The translations under genes were made by a program, and so were the position numbers. 64,000 nt of DNA, taken from positions 78,850,610-78,914,609 of the forward strand of contig NC_088917.1 in the NCBI RefSeq assembly GCF_963576675.1, given 5' to 3'. Each line of letters starts with the position of its first letter. Positions within the stretch are counted from its first letter, which is position 1. This document shows positions 54,761-64,000 of the stretch, piece by piece. This stretch comes from Euphorbia lathyris. Its lineage: Eukaryota; Streptophyta; Magnoliopsida; Malpighiales; Euphorbiaceae. Under the pieces are notes generated by a model, which was not told the origin of the DNA, made no database searches, and was given only the letters and a program-made list of their open reading frames with translations.

Positions 54761-57700
54761 TTACATTGGAAGTGGATTAATGAACAATGACGTAATGTGT
54801 TCTTTCATGTTGTGTCCATAAGTAAATAAATCAGTCCCTTGGTAGAAAAGAATACTCATGCGACCATAGTTCAAAGTGTACTTGAGCAATATCCTTGGCA
54901 CCATAGTTGGCTTCAACAAATCTTCATTCATTTCCTTCCATTTATTTTCAAGTATTTTTTTAATAGCTTTAATTGCCTCATCTTGTGACACACCATATTG
55001 TATAGTATAACAATCAACAGCTTTAGGAAATTCTCCTCTATTCGTCTCATCCTTCAAATATAAATTTTATCTTCATTCAATCAAAATATACAAATTTTAT
55101 TAAAGCATATATTTCAAATTCATTCCTTCACATACATATGTGTGACACAATAACTAAATATAGTCTTAATATGTATTTAGTGCTTTAAGTTTGCCATAAA
55201 GGCCAAAATTTCACCCTCGAACATTGAAAATTAACTCTATAATTTTGATTAGAGTGACCAATTGACTTAATTAGTTTGTTTAAAGTGATCTATTGTCCTC
55301 TTAAAGTTATTTACAATAACTTGTTTTCTCTCTCATTTCGCTTAAAGTGATACGCTCATCAACTTATCTAAGTCTCCCATTATTTTCTGCATAGGACATA
55401 AAGGGTTATTTATGTTAGATATTAATACAAGATCTATTGTTGAGCCTTAACTATTAGTTTGAAATTTTAATTCAATAGGTTTCGTGACATATTATCAGAA
55501 TCTCTTGACCAAACGGCTGAGAGTTTGAGTCTTGCCAAATTGGACAATATATTTTCATAGACTAAGTTTGAGAGGACTACTGATGTAGTCTTGTACTTTA
55601 CATATCAATTTAAAGTTTTATGTAAAATAGTTCTTAGTATCGTTAACGATAATATTGTTGACAACAATTTAAAAATTATACTAATAATCTAACATACCGT
55701 TAATACTCCATCAATGTCATTCAGTAGACGAAGAGATAATGAGGAACCAACAGCAATTTCTGGATTATTTCGAATCCACGAAATTTCATTCATGCCCATA
55801 TTTTTCACTCCAAGAACGAATGCTGCTGCAGTACCGTCATAACCGCCTGTGACTTTTCCAATTTTGATATACTCATCGAAGGAGGGTGCTTTTCTATATG
55901 TATTCCATATCCTCTCCAATTGGTAGCTTGTAGCTAATTCTTGTATCTGGTAATTAGTTCATTAATATATATATATATTTTTCATAAGTGCGGGTAATAA
56001 AAGCTGGGGTGAAGCACTAATCTCAACTACGTCGATACTAGAGATAAACAACCAAAAAAACCAAATACATTAAAATGGAAAAGTAGAAACAAAACTTTAA
56101 ATCATAATGATTCAAAAAAAAAAAAAACTTTAAATCATAAAAAGAATATACTACTACCTTTATTTTTATGTTATTTTTATGTATATATATCATGTAGATT
56201 CCATGAAATATAGGTTCTTATATTTTTAAAAATAATTTTAATAACATTAAAAAAGAAAATTAAAAAATTGATCCTACTATATCTAACACCCTTTTATCAC
56301 TTTATAAATGCTTATGCTTATTTCCGTCAAATGTACATTATTTATTTGAAATGAGTTATTAATGACTTTAAGTACATGATATCATTTACTTGTAGAAATT
56401 GAAAAACAAAATTGAGTTGTGAATTAAGGAGAAGTATGTTCAATTTAAACTGAATAGTAAATTTAAGTAGATTGTCCACCCTTATCCTAATTTAATAAAT
56501 TTCTTGACCAAAGAGTGAAAAATAGAAAATTATTTGAAATATTATTTACGCTATATTAAACTTAGGAAAAAGTATAAAAATAAATTTTTTAGTTTGAGCT
56601 ACAGTCACCATTAGATAAAGTAGGTCTGGCGTGTTTTGGTCAAATTGTCAAAGGATAATTTTGTCTTTTCATTTTTATTTTGAAAATTTGCTTTTTCTAA
56701 TGGTGTTAACATTTTTTTACTATCTTGGTTACTTGTTTGCAAACTTTTAAATCACATATTTTATGTTTGAAAATGGCTCTAACCACAGAGTTTATTTATG
56801 TATTTTTCCTTTTTCTTTTTACTGGATGTATGTATTTTTTCCCGTAAACTTATAAATATATAATGTATATACCATTTCCTTGACAAAAGTAGCTTTGTAA
56901 GAGTATTCTTGAGTGTCCTTCTTCTCAATAAAATCAAATAAAACTCTGTAAAGAAATTTCATATACTCTGGTAGTTCATCAACCGCATCTATAGTAAACC
57001 TGAAATTAAAAAAAGAAAACATATAAATTATATTTTGATAATCGAGTTAGAGAGGCAAACTCAAAAATTTAAGATCCATATATTAAACACTTATAATATA
57101 TATATATATATGAAAAGGTACAAATGTAAAAGCAAAGATTAGAGAGTTGTTACAAAATAATATTTTATTTTGAGTTAGATTATAATTTTCTTTCCGTATA
57201 ATCAATATCGGATTCGATTCCATTCATAACACCTAAAATAAAGAGCAACTCTGAAAATTCTTCCCCATCAAAGTATAAGTTACGAAGATTACTTTTACCT
57301 TTGCAGTGCATCAGTGAGAATTCGAATTTCATCAATAGTACCATAAGAATCATAAGTATCATCCATTGTTGTCATCAATGCTACGAACTTGTATACAAGA
57401 ATCCGAGCAATACTGTATTGCGGCTCAAAAACAGATCCGAGAGCCCACATATATGTCTCCACAAGTCTATCTCTTGCATAGGGAATGTTTTCAGCAATAT
57501 TTAAATCATTCCACCACCTACAAAAATAATATATAAATATTTTTTATTTTGATCACAGACCTAAAGAAAAATTTGCAATAGGATATTTACTTACTTGGAA
57601 ATTAAAGCTAACTCTTTTCTGTATAGTAATTGGAGTCCATTGTAATCCAACTTCGAAAATTTGAGAAGAGTTTCATCTGCAGGCTCATCTTCCTCGTAAA

Positions 57701-58927
57701 AAGATATATAATGTAAAGCATCAAGTCTTTCCATGGTGCGGTGGGATGGGTACATCAAACTATTCCTTATAAATTTCTGAAGATGGGGGCTTGAATTTTC
57801 AACTAAAATCGCAAGATGCTTCCTTGTGAAAGCAAGGGCTTCATCCAATATATCTTCCCCACGAATCGCCAAAAAACATGCTTCATACAAGCATAGAATA
57901 CCTTTAACATCATTAGCAATTCCTTCCTTGAATTCTCCATCTCCATCTTTGAACTTTTCAAACACATCTAATTTTGTATGTTCATAATTAAGTCAAAATG
58001 TATTCCTTTCATATATATTAGTGTGTCCTTACAGATCTATCATTAATAACGTATAAAAAAATATTATTATATTTATACTTGGTATTTTGATGAAGAAGTA
58101 CTTACCGCATGTCATTTTGTATCCATATTGCCTTAAGACTCGAAATAAATTTGCCAAAGTACCGAGATCATAGTCATTATCTTCCAAGAGTTTAGGAAGC
58201 ATAGTGAAAATGCCATTGAGTTGTTCATCAATTTCATCCTCAAAGTGATAGGATACACCAAGACGACATAATAAGTTAATGAACTGAATATTAGTAGTTA
58301 ACTCTTCTCTAGATTTAAATAACATATTCTTCACTTTAACTTTCATTACTTCCACCTCTTTCATGTGTGATTCCAATTCCTGCGAAATTAACATATGTAA
58401 TATATGTCACACTATATAAAATATAATATAAGAACTTACTATTATATATGAGTATATTCTTACACTATTAATAGCTCTATAATTTATGGGTCATAAATGT
58501 AATTATCATAAACGAAAAGCATTAGATATATGTTGTAATACATACTTAATCTCTCAAATTTGTACTTAAATATCTAATGATCCTCAAACTTTCTAAGAGA
58601 TGTTTTTTTCACCCAATTTATTTAAACAAATTTCTTTTTTCACCTTAACTTGCTTGAAACAATCTTTCTGCTATGTCAATTTGTTGATACTGGCAGTAGC
58701 TGTTCAATCAAATTGAGGGGTGAAAATAACATTTTAAATGTTTAAGAAATCATTAAAATTTTAGGTGCAAATGTAAAGGAAACTACATAGACTGGATAAG
58801 CTTAGATATATACTGAATCGTGTGGAGCAAGTGAAGCAAAAGTTTGACCCCAAACGCTGCGTGGAAGGTTTTTCAAACAACCACGAAGAATGTCTTGCTC
58901 TGGGGTTGTTGGTGTCTGAACTGCCAT
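54761..58927 (-). CDS. terpene synthase, probable cytosolic sesquiterpene synthase (TPS-a type), 7 exons
   Basis: It would ionise a prenyl diphosphate, probably farnesyl diphosphate, and cyclise it. Exons: 58927-58814, 58379-58106, 57967-57595, 57517-57299, 56999-56873, 55946-55698, 55051-54761. All introns are GT-AG and the phases agree, giving 1647 nt and 548 residues, normal for TPS-a. The ATG context is AAAAATGGC. The N-terminus shows no plastid-type transit peptide and only a degenerate RRx8W (RGCLKNLPRSVW), then the helical N-terminal domain (about 20-195). The C-terminal domain holds RDR at 269-271 and the magnesium motif DDTYD at 306-310 (57349-57363), 35 residues apart as expected. 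The second metal site reads NDIDGVLTDE (445-454), where E of the usual NDxx(S/T/G)xxxE is D or shifted by one. The product is not predictable. Confidence 0.93.
55413..55520 (+). repeat. TRIM terminal repeat relic inside terpene synthase intron 6
   Basis: A 77-bp block (55413-55489) starts TGTTAGATATTAATACAAG and ends CGTGACA, the same length and layout as the TRIM repeats at 21158. A decayed PBS TATTATCAGAATCTC and the interior GACCAAACGGCTGAG follow. No second repeat is visible. It lies antisense to the gene within the 646-bp intron 55052-55697. Confidence 0.7.
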
Positions 58928-59004
58928 TTTTGCTGCTACTTTTTAGGGTATTAATCTGGTTTTAAGAATGGTATGAAAGATATTGGTTGGGTCATCTGTC
59001 ATGC

Positions 59005-59013
59005 AATTTATAG
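59005..59013 (-). promoter_or_regulatory. putative TATA box of the terpene synthase
   Basis: The minus strand reads CTATAAATT, 78-86 bp upstream of the start codon at 58927, a plausible core promoter position. Between it and 59281 I see only AT-rich DNA and no other gene. Confidence 0.55.
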
Positions 59014-59281
59014 AGAGAACTTAAACATAAAAAATTAAAACATGAAACCATGTGATGATAAATAAATAAACAAATAGCAATTTTAAAAGCATTGTTTTTT
59101 TATCGCTAGAGATTAGTTTATTAAGATATAGTGGAAAACGAAAATGCGCAACATGTGTTCCAAAACTAGACAACGAAAACTAAACACTTAAATGCAAAAT
59201 AATTAAAAAGTACTACTAAATCGCGATTTTGAAGCCCCAAATAATGAATTTGGCCCAAAGATGGTAGGGTCATATTTTAGA

Positions 59282-60793
59282 GGGAAAATTACAAAACTGG
59301 TTAAATGGAGGCCCATTTATATATCTAACCCATTTACTCAACCTACTACATATCTTGACTGTTTTTGTGTGACTTTCTCATAATACCCCAAACCTTTCCC
59401 CTTTCCCCATACGCGAACGGTCACGCCCCCCTTCTCATTGGTTACGTGAAACGGTTGGCAGCTCTTCCATTAATGATTCCCAGACTTTTGATCTTCCTAT
59501 CTTCCTTTAAATTGCACGAAATCTGCACCATTTCTCCAAATCACTATGTATTTCTCTTCTTCCTTTCTTCATCTCTTGATTCTTCATCTTCCTAATCCTA
59601 GAAAACAAAGTCATGGTTCTTCATCTTCATGTTCCTCCTCGTTACTTGGTTTCTTTCTTCTTGTTACCATCAAAGAAATGATTATTCTACGTTATTTCCA
59701 TTGTTTTTCTCAGTTTATCATATTGTTATTGTCGCTTTTAAGGGTGAAAGGCACAAAAAATGTAAGTATCTACTGTTTTCTCTGCGTTTTTCTAGAAAAT
59801 CACTTCTGCGTAGTCGATTTCGCGAAGTCTGCGGTGAGAAAGAGCCTAAAACGTGACGATCTACTTAGCGAATCGATTATTTCGCGAAGTCTGCGAGTAG
59901 AAAAGTTCATAATTTACACTCGCAGACTTCGCGAAAGCATGATATGCGACGTAGATCGTCACGTTTCAGATCTCGCAGACTTCGTGAAAGCATCGATTCG
60001 CTAAGTAAAATCATTATCTTCTATGCACATTAACATTCGCATGCTTCGCTTATCCTCATTTTGCGAAGCCAAATCGTCCTTTTTTCTGCCTAACACGATT
60101 AATTTTTTCTGAAGATGGTTGAATACATAACATCCCTTTCTGGAAGGCGGCGTACTAGGCCGCAGGGGAGATGACTTTCCTCCCTGTATAGGGATTAACT
60201 TCCCTTAAGATTGGCACATTCACTTTAAAGTGATTGGTTAGGAGATTGTGCTAATCTTAGTGTGCACCATAGTACACGTCCATCCCAAAAAGTGTGTACT
60301 TCCATTTACCATCCCAAGAAGTCTGGACTTCCAGTCCAGAGAGAAATTTCCATCCAAATTAGTCAGGTTCACTTTGAAGTGATTTGTTAGGAGTTTATTG
60401 TGGCAATCTTGTTGTAAATTTTGATAATGTTATGATTTTAGTGTTGTTATTGGGGCAATCTTGTTGTAAATTTTTATAATTTTATGATTTTAATGTTAGA
60501 ATCAATTGTTGTTTGGCATTTTTTGTTATATACCACTTAGCGAATTTTGTTAAAAACACATCCAGACTTCGTATATGTTAATTAAAATCATCAACTAAAC
60601 CAAACATTTGCTTCGCAAGCTTCGCATATGCTAGAATCTGCGAAGTCAGATGGGAGGGAGACATCCGCGCCGTAAATATTGAGGGTATTATGGGAAAGTC
60701 ACATAAAAACAGTCTAGATATATATAGTAGGTTGAGTAAATGGGTTAAATATATAAATGAGCCTCCCATTAGATCCAGTTTTGTAATTTTTCC
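59282..60793. mobile_element. Mutator-like element with long terminal inverted repeats, 1.5 kb
   Basis: The left arm (59282 to about 59390) begins GGGAAAATTACAAAACTGG and includes AACCCATTTACTCAACCTAC. The right arm, read in reverse from 60793, gives GGAAAAATTACAAAACTGG and the same inner words. The arms are about 110 bp. The flanks TATTTTAGA and TACTTTATA match at 7 of 9, a decayed 9-bp duplication. There is no transposase. The interior has an open frame of 152 codons (59546-60004) that lies over inverted repeats and looks non-coding. Its left edge is 355 bp upstream of the terpene synthase start. Confidence 0.75.
59818..60005. other. interlocking inverted repeats (cruciform or hairpin-forming)
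   Basis: The unit TTTCGCGAAGTCTGCGAG occurs at 59880-59897 (and shorter at 59818). Its reverse complement occurs at 59919-59936 and, with one change, at 59972-59989. AAACGTGACGATCTAC (59848-59863) pairs with 59951-59966 and CTTAGCGAATCGAT (59864-59877) pairs with 59992-60005. The arrangement allows two alternative stem structures. Confidence 0.8.
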
Positions 60794-61924
60794 TACTTTA
60801 TATAGGTGTTTGAACTGTTTGTCTGTTTCCAATCAAAATATGGTCCGAAAATGAAAAACTCTGACACTTTAAAACTTGAAAGAATTGATCGAATTGCTTG
60901 GCCTTTGACAGCATCAAAATCATAGCTCGATTTTCAATAGTTTCACGGGTATAATCAGTGACAATGATAAATGTTATTTTTGGATCTTAAGTACTAGTTT
61001 AAGCTGTTGATTAAATTAACTTTTTGATTGAATTGGACGTAGATTCGAATCCTGGTAACCATATTTATTAATTGAATTGATCAACAAATGGTAAGATATG
61101 TATGTGTTTTATACCACTACATCGATAACCCCTTCAGACGAAGGTTAAAAACCGTGGTGCCGATGAAAATAAAACTATTATGAGGGTCGCTGCCGTCCGA
61201 TGATGCATCAAATGACGGTTGAGTTTTGCCATTTGAAATAATGTTATATGACTTCAGCCTATTTATTCTTTGTCATCTTAGGCACGTTAGGATGATGGTA
61301 TATTTATTATCTCCCGTCAAGTCGATCACATTTGAATGACGACCTATTTAATAAATATGTCAAAAAATTTATTGAAAATTAGCTTCTTAATTTATTGTGA
61401 TGGCAGTTTGCAAATTTAAATCTGTTTTTTTAACGTGTTTCTTATGACATACAGTTGTTAATCAATTATGTTAAAATATATTTATTAAAATGACAATTTT
61501 ATTCATTATTTTTTTTATATTGATGTTAAGATAAAAAAAAATTAATTCAATATGGCTTATAAACCATTTACTAGTTTTTATTCCCTATGAATATGTATTA
61601 ATCAAACCTCTCCTAAGTGTATTAATCAAACCTCTCCTAGGTGATGGGTACAGCTCAAAATGGAAAGGCTCAAATCATAAAATCAGAAAAATAAATATAA
61701 ATTTTAAAAGCTAGCCCTAGCGATACGAAATTGTTAAATAATATGTATAGGTGAAATCAGAAAATACTACCCTTCAAATATGTTTGTTAATTCTACACCT
61801 GCAAAATTTAAATTTTTTAAAGTTAAAGGCTAGCGCTGTCTTTCGTTGAATTGCTGTGTATTGGTTATTAAGTAGATGACAATTAGAAATTAGGGTAAAA
61901 TACATTAATATTATAATTAATTAA
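60794..61924. other. non-coding DNA, no recognised gene
   Basis: AT-rich. A tRNA-like word GATTCGAATCCTGG lies at 61042, and CACTACATCGATAACCCC at 61128 looks like a CACTA end, but no partner end was found. Confidence 0.35.
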
Positions 61925-62045
61925 AAAATTACAACTAAACCTTTCCCTGCCAATTTATTTGGCAAGAGACCGCTCCTAAGACTCGAATCCGTGATCTCTT
62001 GGTCACACGACAACAACGTTTACCGTTGCGCCAAGGCTCGCCCAC
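61925..62045 (-). mobile_element. tRNA-derived SINE (Au-like), partial
   Basis: The minus strand begins GTGGGCGAGCCTTGGCGCAA, with an A box TTGGCGCAACGG (62023-62034) and a B box GGATTCGAGTC (61980-61990), spaced as in a tRNA promoter. It continues to GCGGTCTCTTGCCAAATAAA, as in plant Au-type SINEs. The 3' end decays into AT-rich DNA and no target duplication was recognised. Confidence 0.7.
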
Positions 62046-62639
62046 TATGATTTTATACTATAATTTAAAAAAATTAGACTTCAATTCATAAATCATAAAC
62101 CCTAGAAAATATATTCTAGACTTCTAATTTATAAATTCTAATTCTTAAAATATATTAAAAGTACTGATTTTACTAGTTTGACATAATCCAAAATTATGAC
62201 TTGACATAGTTATAAATAGTTCTTAAAAGATGAATTTCTATGTAAAACGCATTTATGCATAATTTGGAGAAGCAATACGACAAAACAATGCATTTATGCA
62301 TAATTTGGAGAAGTGTCTAGCTGAAATGGCCCAAGTCATAAAGACTAACACAGAGGCTATGCAAAACGCGCATAGGGTGCCAACCATAGAGAACCGCATT
62401 GTTGATCTAACCGATGAGATAAATAAAATACTGGAGAAATATGTTTAGATTTTTTCACAAACATAAACCCAATAGAGAACGGGAGAGAAGGTAACCTCAA
62501 GTGAAAGATACATACCTCCTCGAGCCCGTGAGGAAAATTTGAGGTTTAAGGAACGTAGAGATCGCATTTCAAATGCACGTGGTGAGGAAAATAATACTCG
62601 TAATGTGGCAGCAATGGAAGAGGTCGTGAGTATAATGGT
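62046..62639. other. gypsy leader or gag N-terminal debris
   Basis: No intact gene. A short frame around 62320-62445 (MAQVIKTNTEAMQ ... ENRIVDLTDEINKILE) looks like a coiled gag N-terminus. The sequence GCATTTATGCATAATTTGGAGAAG occurs twice, about 45 bp apart (62249 and 62291). Confidence 0.4.
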
Positions 62640-63157
62640 TCCTAAGTGTCAAATGCACGTGGTGAGGTAACGCACGACATGAATGATAGGCAACAGATCA
62701 GAAATATTGTGCAAGAAATCTATGGGTCAGCCATTAGGGAAGTATACCGTCCGGAATTTCAAAAACCATATCCAAGATGTTATGATATAATGTTTCCTTT
62801 CCCTCATAATTTCAGGATTCCAGATTTTACTCTCTTTTCAGGAGAAAGGGGACAATCTACCGTGGAACATATTGCACGTTTTACTTTGTAATGTAACGGA
62901 CTGGGTGCTGAACTGAATTTTGACATGTTACGCTTACGTTTATTTCCTGGTTCACTTACAGGACCTTTTCATGGTACATTACACTATCATCGGAATCAAT
63001 CGATGATTGGGGGGCAATGGAAAGATTCTTCCACGCTCAATTTTACCGAACCGAACCTGAGGTATGTGTGGTCGAATTATCACGAATGGTACAACGTCAA
63101 GGTGAGCATGTGGAAAGTTTCATTAGTAGATTTAAAAAGATGAGGCATCGTTGTAGA
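62640..63157 (+). pseudogene. gypsy gag fragment (frameshifts), split by a LINE
   Basis: Blocks of a plant gypsy gag read RNIVQEIYGSAIREVYRPEFQ without the last residue, FRIPDFTLFSGE, STVEHIARFT, then in a shifted frame LRLRLFPGSLTGPF, and finally ESFISRFKKMRHRCR-like (63110-63157). Several shifts and a stop at 62889 show decay. After the LINE (63768) it resumes with INIPEIEFVKIAK. It is a different gag lineage from those at 6790 and 14656. Confidence 0.75.
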
Positions 63158-63750
63158 TTTTTTTTGAGTAAATTAGACTACAGAGCAGCTTGAAGCAAGA
63201 AATCTCAACTAGGTCGGCACCCCAGACAAGTGAACCCCGATCCCGTATATTGAATAAATTGAATAACAAAATTACAAATGAAGGAATAAAATAAATTGGG
63301 TACTCAGGTGAAATGGAAGACACTCCGACCACCCAAGTTACAAAAATAAGAATCTAAGCAAAAGGAAGGGATCGCATCCCACCAAACTAAATCAGAAGCC
63401 GTTCTGCCATAGTTTGCTAATTCATCAGCTACTTGATTGCCTTTCCTATAGATGTGAGAGATTACAAAGATCATTTGCTCCAAATAAGATAAGCATTCCA
63501 GCCAGTCTTGACGGACCTGCCAAGGAACTGAAAGCGAGTGAGAACGGAAAAGCCCAACCACGTAAGAGGAATCACTCTCGAGCCAAATCTTGAACCAGCC
63601 CCGTTCAAACGCTGCTTTGACAGTGAAGATGGCGGCTCTCAATTCAGCCAAGAAAGTGTAACATGACGCCATAGGGAGAGCAAATGCCATCACAAACAGC
63701 CCCTGATTATCTCTAAAAATGCCTCCGCAACCCGTTGATCCACCTAGGAC
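63158..63750 (-). mobile_element. 5'-truncated L1-type LINE, 593 bp
   Basis: Only the RNase H end remains (frame 63819-63304): GGSTGCGGIFRDNQGLF, FKIWLESDSSYVVGLF and YRKGNQVADELANYGRTA, related to the LINE at 38459. The poly(A) appears as an 8-bp T-run at 63158-63165. The target duplication TGAGGCATCGTTGTAGA (63141-63157) recurs at 63751-63767 with one change. Length, orientation and duplication fit target-primed reverse transcription that stopped early. Confidence 0.88.
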
Positions 63751-63767
63751 TGAGGCATCATTGTAGA

Positions 63768-64000
63768 ATAAATATACCAGAAATTGAGTTTGTGAAAATC
63801 GCAAAAATTTGTAAGGCATTGATTTTCATGATTACTATGAGCTTGTGGAAAAACATGTTACCATTATTAATTATTTTAAATGGACTCTTTATTTTTATTT
63901 TGATAACACTTTTGAATTCATTTTTAATATGTCTTTACCATTAAAAAAAAAGTAGACTTATTTAATATTCATTTTTATTATATATTTACCATTAAAAAAA
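63768..64000 (+). other. end of the gypsy gag relic and AT-rich DNA to window edge
   Basis: The first about 75 bp continue the gag frame (INIPEIEFVKIAK). The rest is AT-rich; TTTACCATTAAAAAAA occurs twice near 63935 and 63985. No gene is seen. Confidence 0.5.

Noticed and set aside
57180..57362. Open frame overlapping terpene synthase exon 4 and intron 4
   Set aside because: Its right part is exon 4 of the terpene synthase in frame; the rest is intron read-through.
59546..60004. Open frame of 152 codons in the Mutator-like element
   Set aside because: The frame runs through overlapping inverted repeats, has no recognisable domain and ends in the palindromes.
61128..61420. Possible CACTA transposon start (CACTACATCGATAACC)
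   Set aside because: No matching inverted end or 3-bp duplication was found; CACTA is common by chance.
61980..62045. Possible tRNA gene
   Set aside because: A and B boxes are present, but the sequence continues as an Au-like SINE and no acceptor stem can be paired.
1..64000. Bacterial-type systems: operons, CRISPR arrays, phage, toxin-antitoxin or defence islands
   Set aside because: Introns, LTR elements, SINE, LINEs and a terpene synthase show plant nuclear DNA; direct repeats here are LTRs or transposon repeats.

Overview
The window is plant nuclear DNA, almost certainly from a eudicot. It holds plant-lineage LTR retrotransposons (Sirevirus-like and other Ty1/copia, Athila-like and other Ty3/gypsy), plant L1-type LINEs with a terminal RNase H, an RTE LINE tail, a TRIM, a tRNA-derived SINE, and hAT-, CACTA- and Mutator-like DNA elements. 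One host gene looks intact: a seven-exon terpene synthase. There are no operons, Shine-Dalgarno sites or CRISPR arrays. All calls come from reading the sequence by eye; no database was searched.

Layout. 1-6788: Sirevirus-like copia DNA on the minus strand, with an LTR (4782-6120) that has a PBS on one side and a polypurine tract on the other. 6790-11850: a 5'-truncated Athila-like element with gag and a second ORF but no pol. 11851-12682 and 20518-20836: the 3' end of a plus-strand copia element whose LTR is split by a second copy of the pol-less Athila-like family (12683-20517). 20880-23345: an RTE tail, a complete 292-bp TRIM, two inverted-repeat MITEs and a decayed TRIM relative. 23404-38405: a Ty3/gypsy element with 510-bp LTRs and CCTTA target duplications, its gag split by a copia element with about 2.07-kb LTRs (25059-34429). 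38459-44179: a near full-length minus-strand L1-type LINE. 44190-51113: a CACTA-like terminus, then a gag relic split by a minus-strand copia element (45998-51113, ATAAC duplications). 51990-54564: a LINE RNase H tail split by a hAT-like element, then a Mutator-like MITE. 54761-58927: the terpene synthase. 59282-60793: a Mutator-like element with long terminal inverted repeats, starting 355 bp upstream of the terpene synthase start codon. 60794-64000: a SINE and a gypsy gag relic split by a 5'-truncated LINE.

Together the window records successive nested insertions next to one host gene, and five or six target-site duplications can be read directly. Every retroelement reading frame seen is broken by stops, frameshifts or deletions. 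The terpene synthase has all GT-AG introns, an open 548-codon frame, an upstream TATA box and DNA transposons on both sides. The most unusual items are the pol-less gag plus Athila-ORF family with a conserved predicted intron before its second ORF, the shared-LTR arrangement of the Sirevirus, the copia element with nearly identical LTRs but a defective interior, and a set of interlocking inverted repeats in the element upstream of the terpene synthase.
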